From: Rhytidiadelphus loreus
Lineage: Eukaryota > Streptophyta > Bryopsida > Hypnales > Hylocomiaceae
NCBI GenBank assembly: GCA_947034895.1
Contig: OX344764.1
Span: 35,218,935 to 35,282,934 of the forward strand
Length of the DNA: 64,000 bases
Reading direction: 5' to 3'
Below, piece after piece: positions 60,930 through 64,000 of the stretch. The first letter of the stretch is position 1. Every line of letters begins with the position of its first letter. A program made the translations under genes and the position numbers. The notes under the pieces are model-generated. The model did no database searches. It worked only from the letters and a program-made list of their open reading frames with translations, and was not told where the DNA came from.

Positions 60930-61712
60930 AGTTTTTGGGTCCTGTAGTGAGGAAGAGGACAGCTATACATGAAAGGTTTCTAGCTCCATAAGGTGCGGAT
61001 CTGATAGCTGAACGTTATATGCGAGAGCTGATGGAGAAGTAGTCCAACGAGTAGGACAAGACCTTGAAAGCAATGCCCAGCCGGTGGACAATCGACTTAT
61101 GGAAGAAGACCTACGACTTTCCGCGCGCTGGGGAAGGGCTTGCATCTCGGGTGGACAAATTCGTGAAGGGTAAATTCTTGCATTCTTCCAACCCTAAAGA
61201 TGGCTACGCAATAGCAGAGTGCAAGAATGCTAGAGAAAGGAGGATGTTAGAATTTGGGGTCCCTATTCTGTATCCGGAAAGGCCAACCCGGATTATAGTG
61301 ACTTGGACCAACACAATATTTGGAGCACTGAGTGGAGAGAGGAAGGTGTGTTGGGGAGAGATTGTAAAGAATCTCGTAGGCAAGATGGTTTCCTCGCTCG
61401 GGAACACGAAGGCTACTTCTATTGGCCCGTTTATTTTCCACCTTTATGATTATCTGGAAACATTGAGGAGTGAGGAAAGGGTGGCATATAAGGCCACCTC
61501 TACCATGTTGAAACTCAACATTTTCCCACCCAGGGAACGGGAAAGTGAGGATAGGAAAGAAGACCCAGATGAGGTGTCAAGGAGAGGTTCGAGAGCTTCC
61601 TCAGAAAGAAGGAAAAACGTTGAGAGGAGATCAACCTCGGAGAAGAAGAAAGAACCCCAGAAAGAGGAGAAAGTTTCCCCGAAGCCGAAAGTGGAAAGAG
61701 AGGATTTCCTAA
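60930..61712 (+). pseudogene. Gag-leader-type ORF after the LTR, cut by a CACTA-like element
   Basis: One frame reads 'VVRKRTAIHERFLAP', passes TAA near 60987, TAG 61038 and TAG 61050 (each from a Gln codon), then runs 'KAMPSRWTIDLWKKTYDFP' to a Lys/Glu/Arg-rich tail 'ERRSTSEKKKEPQKEEK'. Blocks such as 'RIIVTWTNTIFGALSGERKV' and 'GPFIFHLYDYLE' look conserved, but I do not recognise the family. It sits just inside an LTR, so it may be the first ORF of a second, tandem copy of the gypsy element. The frame is broken at 61713 by another element. Confidence 0.45.
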
Positions 61713-61924
61713 CACTAGTAGAAAATTGTGTCCAAATCAACAGAAAATCATCAAAAACTTGTTGATTTGAATACTGCATTGACCATTTTTACATTTTTTT
61801 GTTGATTTGAGCCCAAGCTAACACAATGGTTAACAAATTTTTGTTGATTTGAGCACAAGTTAACAAAATGGTTTAACAAATTTTTGTTCATGTGAATAGT
61901 GCAACAACCAAATCAACATGTTTT

Positions 61925-62560
61925 TGTTCAATGTTTTAGGGTTGTGTTGGGGTTGTTTTAGGGTTGTTTTAGGGTTGTTTTAGGGTTGTTTTAGGGTTGT
62001 TTTGAGGTTGTTTTGGGGGTTGTTTTGAAGTTGTTTTGGGGTTGTTTTGGGGTTGTTTTGAGGTTGTTTTGGGGTTGTTTTGGGGGTTGTTTTGAGGTTG
62101 TTTTGGGGTTGTTTTGGAGTTGTTTGAGGGTTGTTTGAGGGTTGTTTGGAGGTTGTTTGGGGGGTTGTTTGGGGGTTATTTTGAGGTTGTTTGGGGGTTG
62201 TTTTGGAGTTGTTTGGGGGGTTGTTTGGGGGGTTGTTTGGGGGTTGTTTGGAGGGTTGTTTGGGGGTTGTTTGGGGGGTTGTTTGGGGGTTGTTTGGGAG
62301 TTGTTTGGGGGTTGTTTGGGAGTTGTTTGGGGGTTGTTTTGGAGGTTGTGTGAGGGTTGTTTGGGGGGTTGTTTTGGGGTTGTTTGAGATTGATTTGGGG
62401 GTTGTTTGGGGGGTTGATTTGGAGGTTGTTTTGAGGTTGATTTTGGAGTTGTTTTTGGATTGATTTGGGGAGGTTTGAGGAGGTGTGGGGAGGGGGGAGG
62501 ATTTGGATTTTTTGAGGTTGTTTTTGGAGTTGTTTTTGGATTGTTTGTGGAATGTTTTTG
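61925..62560 (+). repeat. G-rich minisatellite (GGGGTTGTTTG)n
   Basis: About 50 units of 10-13 bp, 'ggttgttttgg' changing gradually to 'gggggttgttt' and back, appear. The strand bias is extreme (almost no C). Minus-strand frames give Thr/Pro/Asn/Gln repeats and plus-strand frames Gly/Cys/Val/Leu repeats; these are composition artefacts. Confidence 0.9.
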
Positions 62561-62599
62561 AAATCATTAAGAATTTTTCAAAAATTATGAATTTAGAGT

Positions 62600-64000
62600 T
62601 CAAATCGTATTTTATTTTCAATTATATTTTGAATTTGATTGAAGTTCTAATTAAATTCATAATGTAATTCAACTTTCTTTGTATCAAGGTTTTTAACATA
62701 TGAAAGGCCCATAATTGCTTCTAAATATTAGTCTTCAAAGAAGGCTTAAATCTTCATTTATATTTATTTTTTCAATAGATTTAACTAAATGATCTAACTT
62801 ATATTTATTTTGACCTATTTTCCATCTTGAAATTGTAAAATAAAAAACTTCACCAATTGCAACATCAAGATGCTTGGATTTTAAAAAAATAATGTTTCAT
62901 TCATACCAAATGATTATATTTCATTTTTCCAAAATTTTATTTGAAAAATTTAGATACATATCAATTCTACAATTTGTAATTTTCCATCATATGCTAAAAA
63001 AATATGTTAAAGAATGCATATTAAAAATTGCAACAAAAAATATTTTATATTCATGCTTGGAGAAAATAATAAGTGGATATAAATAGAGATTGATTTACAA
63101 CATTCAATGAAAAGAATTCTAGTAATGAAACTAAAGATTTCCAAACCTAATGGTTGTAATGTACTAATGTACATGTTGTAGTCAAAAATTTGCATCCTAT
63201 TTTTGAAATTTAAAAAATATATATTTGAAATTGCATTCAATAAAGAAACTTAAAATTTACTATACAGTGCAATTTCTACTTTAAATTGGAAATTGAAATT
63301 CTTCATGAGTTTCACCTCCCTAATCTATATAGAACAATCCAAAAATTCTCACAAGATTAATATTTTAGAAACTAATTTGAAATTCCTATTTATTTGAAAA
63401 ATACATTCAAATCTACTTGGCTAACATGCATACATATCTAGAAAATCTATACATCATACAATAACTTTCTCATGATGTAATCAAAAGTTATAAAAATTGT
63501 GAGTCCTTCAAACTATCCCTTCACCACATGTTGTGTAAAATTTTAAAGGAAAAAAAAGGGAATTCAATTTCTAAATACATGAATAAAAACACTAGAAATA
63601 TTGTCAAAAATTCTACTTTGTTCTTTAGAGGTTTAAATTTTAATTTTAATTTTTCTGACCCCTAAAGGACCATTGTCCCCTCGGTGGACAAAATGGATTT
63701 CGGGCAAGTTTGTATGATCTTAATTTTTAGTTAAACTTTTTGAAACCTCCTCATAAGATAGAAAAATTTATTAGCTACGTGGTAATATAGATTTTATTTC
63801 AGTTGGTGCTTGGGAGCAAAAGTTATGGCATCTTAACCATAAATTTCACGTCACTAGGCAGAATAAGAAATGTACAGAAATTTGAAATTAATTTTTTAAT
63901 TTTTTCCTTCTTGAAAATCATATTTTTGTCTACATGTGAAGCTTTTATTCATTCCATTTGATTAGTACTATGAAAGTTAAAAACAATTTTGTGTCCAAAC
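62600..64000. other. AT-rich tail, no gene seen
   Basis: No open frame with recognisable content, no RNA gene and no clear repeat is seen. It is presumably the interior of the CACTA-type element. Confidence 0.4.

Larger units (their letters stand above)
61713..64000 (+). mobile_element. CACTA-type element, left part
   Basis: It starts with CACTAGTAGAAAATTGTG, the usual form of plant CACTA ends, and interrupts an open frame. The subterminal region repeats 'gttgatttgag' and 'ttaacaaatttttgttgat' (61745-61900). A G-rich minisatellite follows. The other end and any transposase lie outside the window. Confidence 0.6.

Noticed and set aside
61980..62621. Long minus-strand frame rich in Thr, Pro, Gln and Asn, and plus-strand Gly/Cys-rich frames
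   Set aside because: They are translations of the GGGGTTGTTTG minisatellite, with no start context and no domain.
1..64000. tRNA or rRNA genes, CRISPR arrays, organelle genes
   Set aside because: None was seen. The only tRNA-like signals are B-box words in SINE-like repeats, and introns and TEs point to nuclear DNA.

Overview
This window is nuclear DNA of a repeat-rich plant. The evidence is spliceosomal introns with GT/AG borders, plant-type TTTAGGG repeats, a plant-like importin-beta fragment, and MULE, hAT, CACTA-like and Ty3/gypsy elements. The transposase families and the ParB/methyltransferase gene suggest a seedless land plant (moss, lycophyte or fern) rather than a flowering plant, but this is inference. 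I see no intact housekeeping gene; every coding block is, or lies inside, a transposable element (TE).

Layout. 1-6058: a long-inverted-repeat element with arms of about 1.2-1.3 kb and a small decayed gene inside. 6089-10084 (minus): a two-exon MULE-type transposase with a SWIM zinc finger and four in-frame stops. 12980-19737 (plus, divergent from it): a gene of about a dozen exons joining a ParB-like 'DGNHR' domain, charged coiled-coil regions and an N4/N6-type DNA methyltransferase fold. The two may be cargo of one element of about 14 kb. 19738-26400: non-coding TE sequence with several minisatellites. 27163-30190: a zinc-finger transposase-like gene of a superfamily I cannot name, followed directly by a captured importin-beta exon. 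31588-35812 (plus) and 47617-44714 (minus): two members of a TE-borne RING-finger protein family; the small gene in the first element shares their N-terminal motif. 36000-38000: tRNA-derived SINE-like copies and a 282-bp MITE. 40169-43507: a BED-finger hAT transposase whose 3' terminus is at 44189.

47984-61712 is a nested cluster. A Ty3/gypsy element (gag, protease, RT, RNase H, integrase, then polypurine tract and 3' LTR at 60409) is split twice. A 665-bp solo-LTR-like insert (51373-52037) sits between copies of TGTTAC. A 5,869-bp non-autonomous hAT element (52524-58392) has an exact 8-bp duplication AAGGATAC and nearly the same terminal sequence as the hAT transposase element at 44189. It carries a near-perfect palindrome with arms of about 0.96 kb. 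From 61713 a CACTA-type element begins, with a G-rich minisatellite, and runs off the window.

Almost all coding blocks stay in one frame for hundreds of codons but are broken by TAA, TAG or TGA codons. Where I checked, nearly all are explained by C-to-T (or TGG-to-TAG) transitions, the pattern expected of methylated, silenced TEs.
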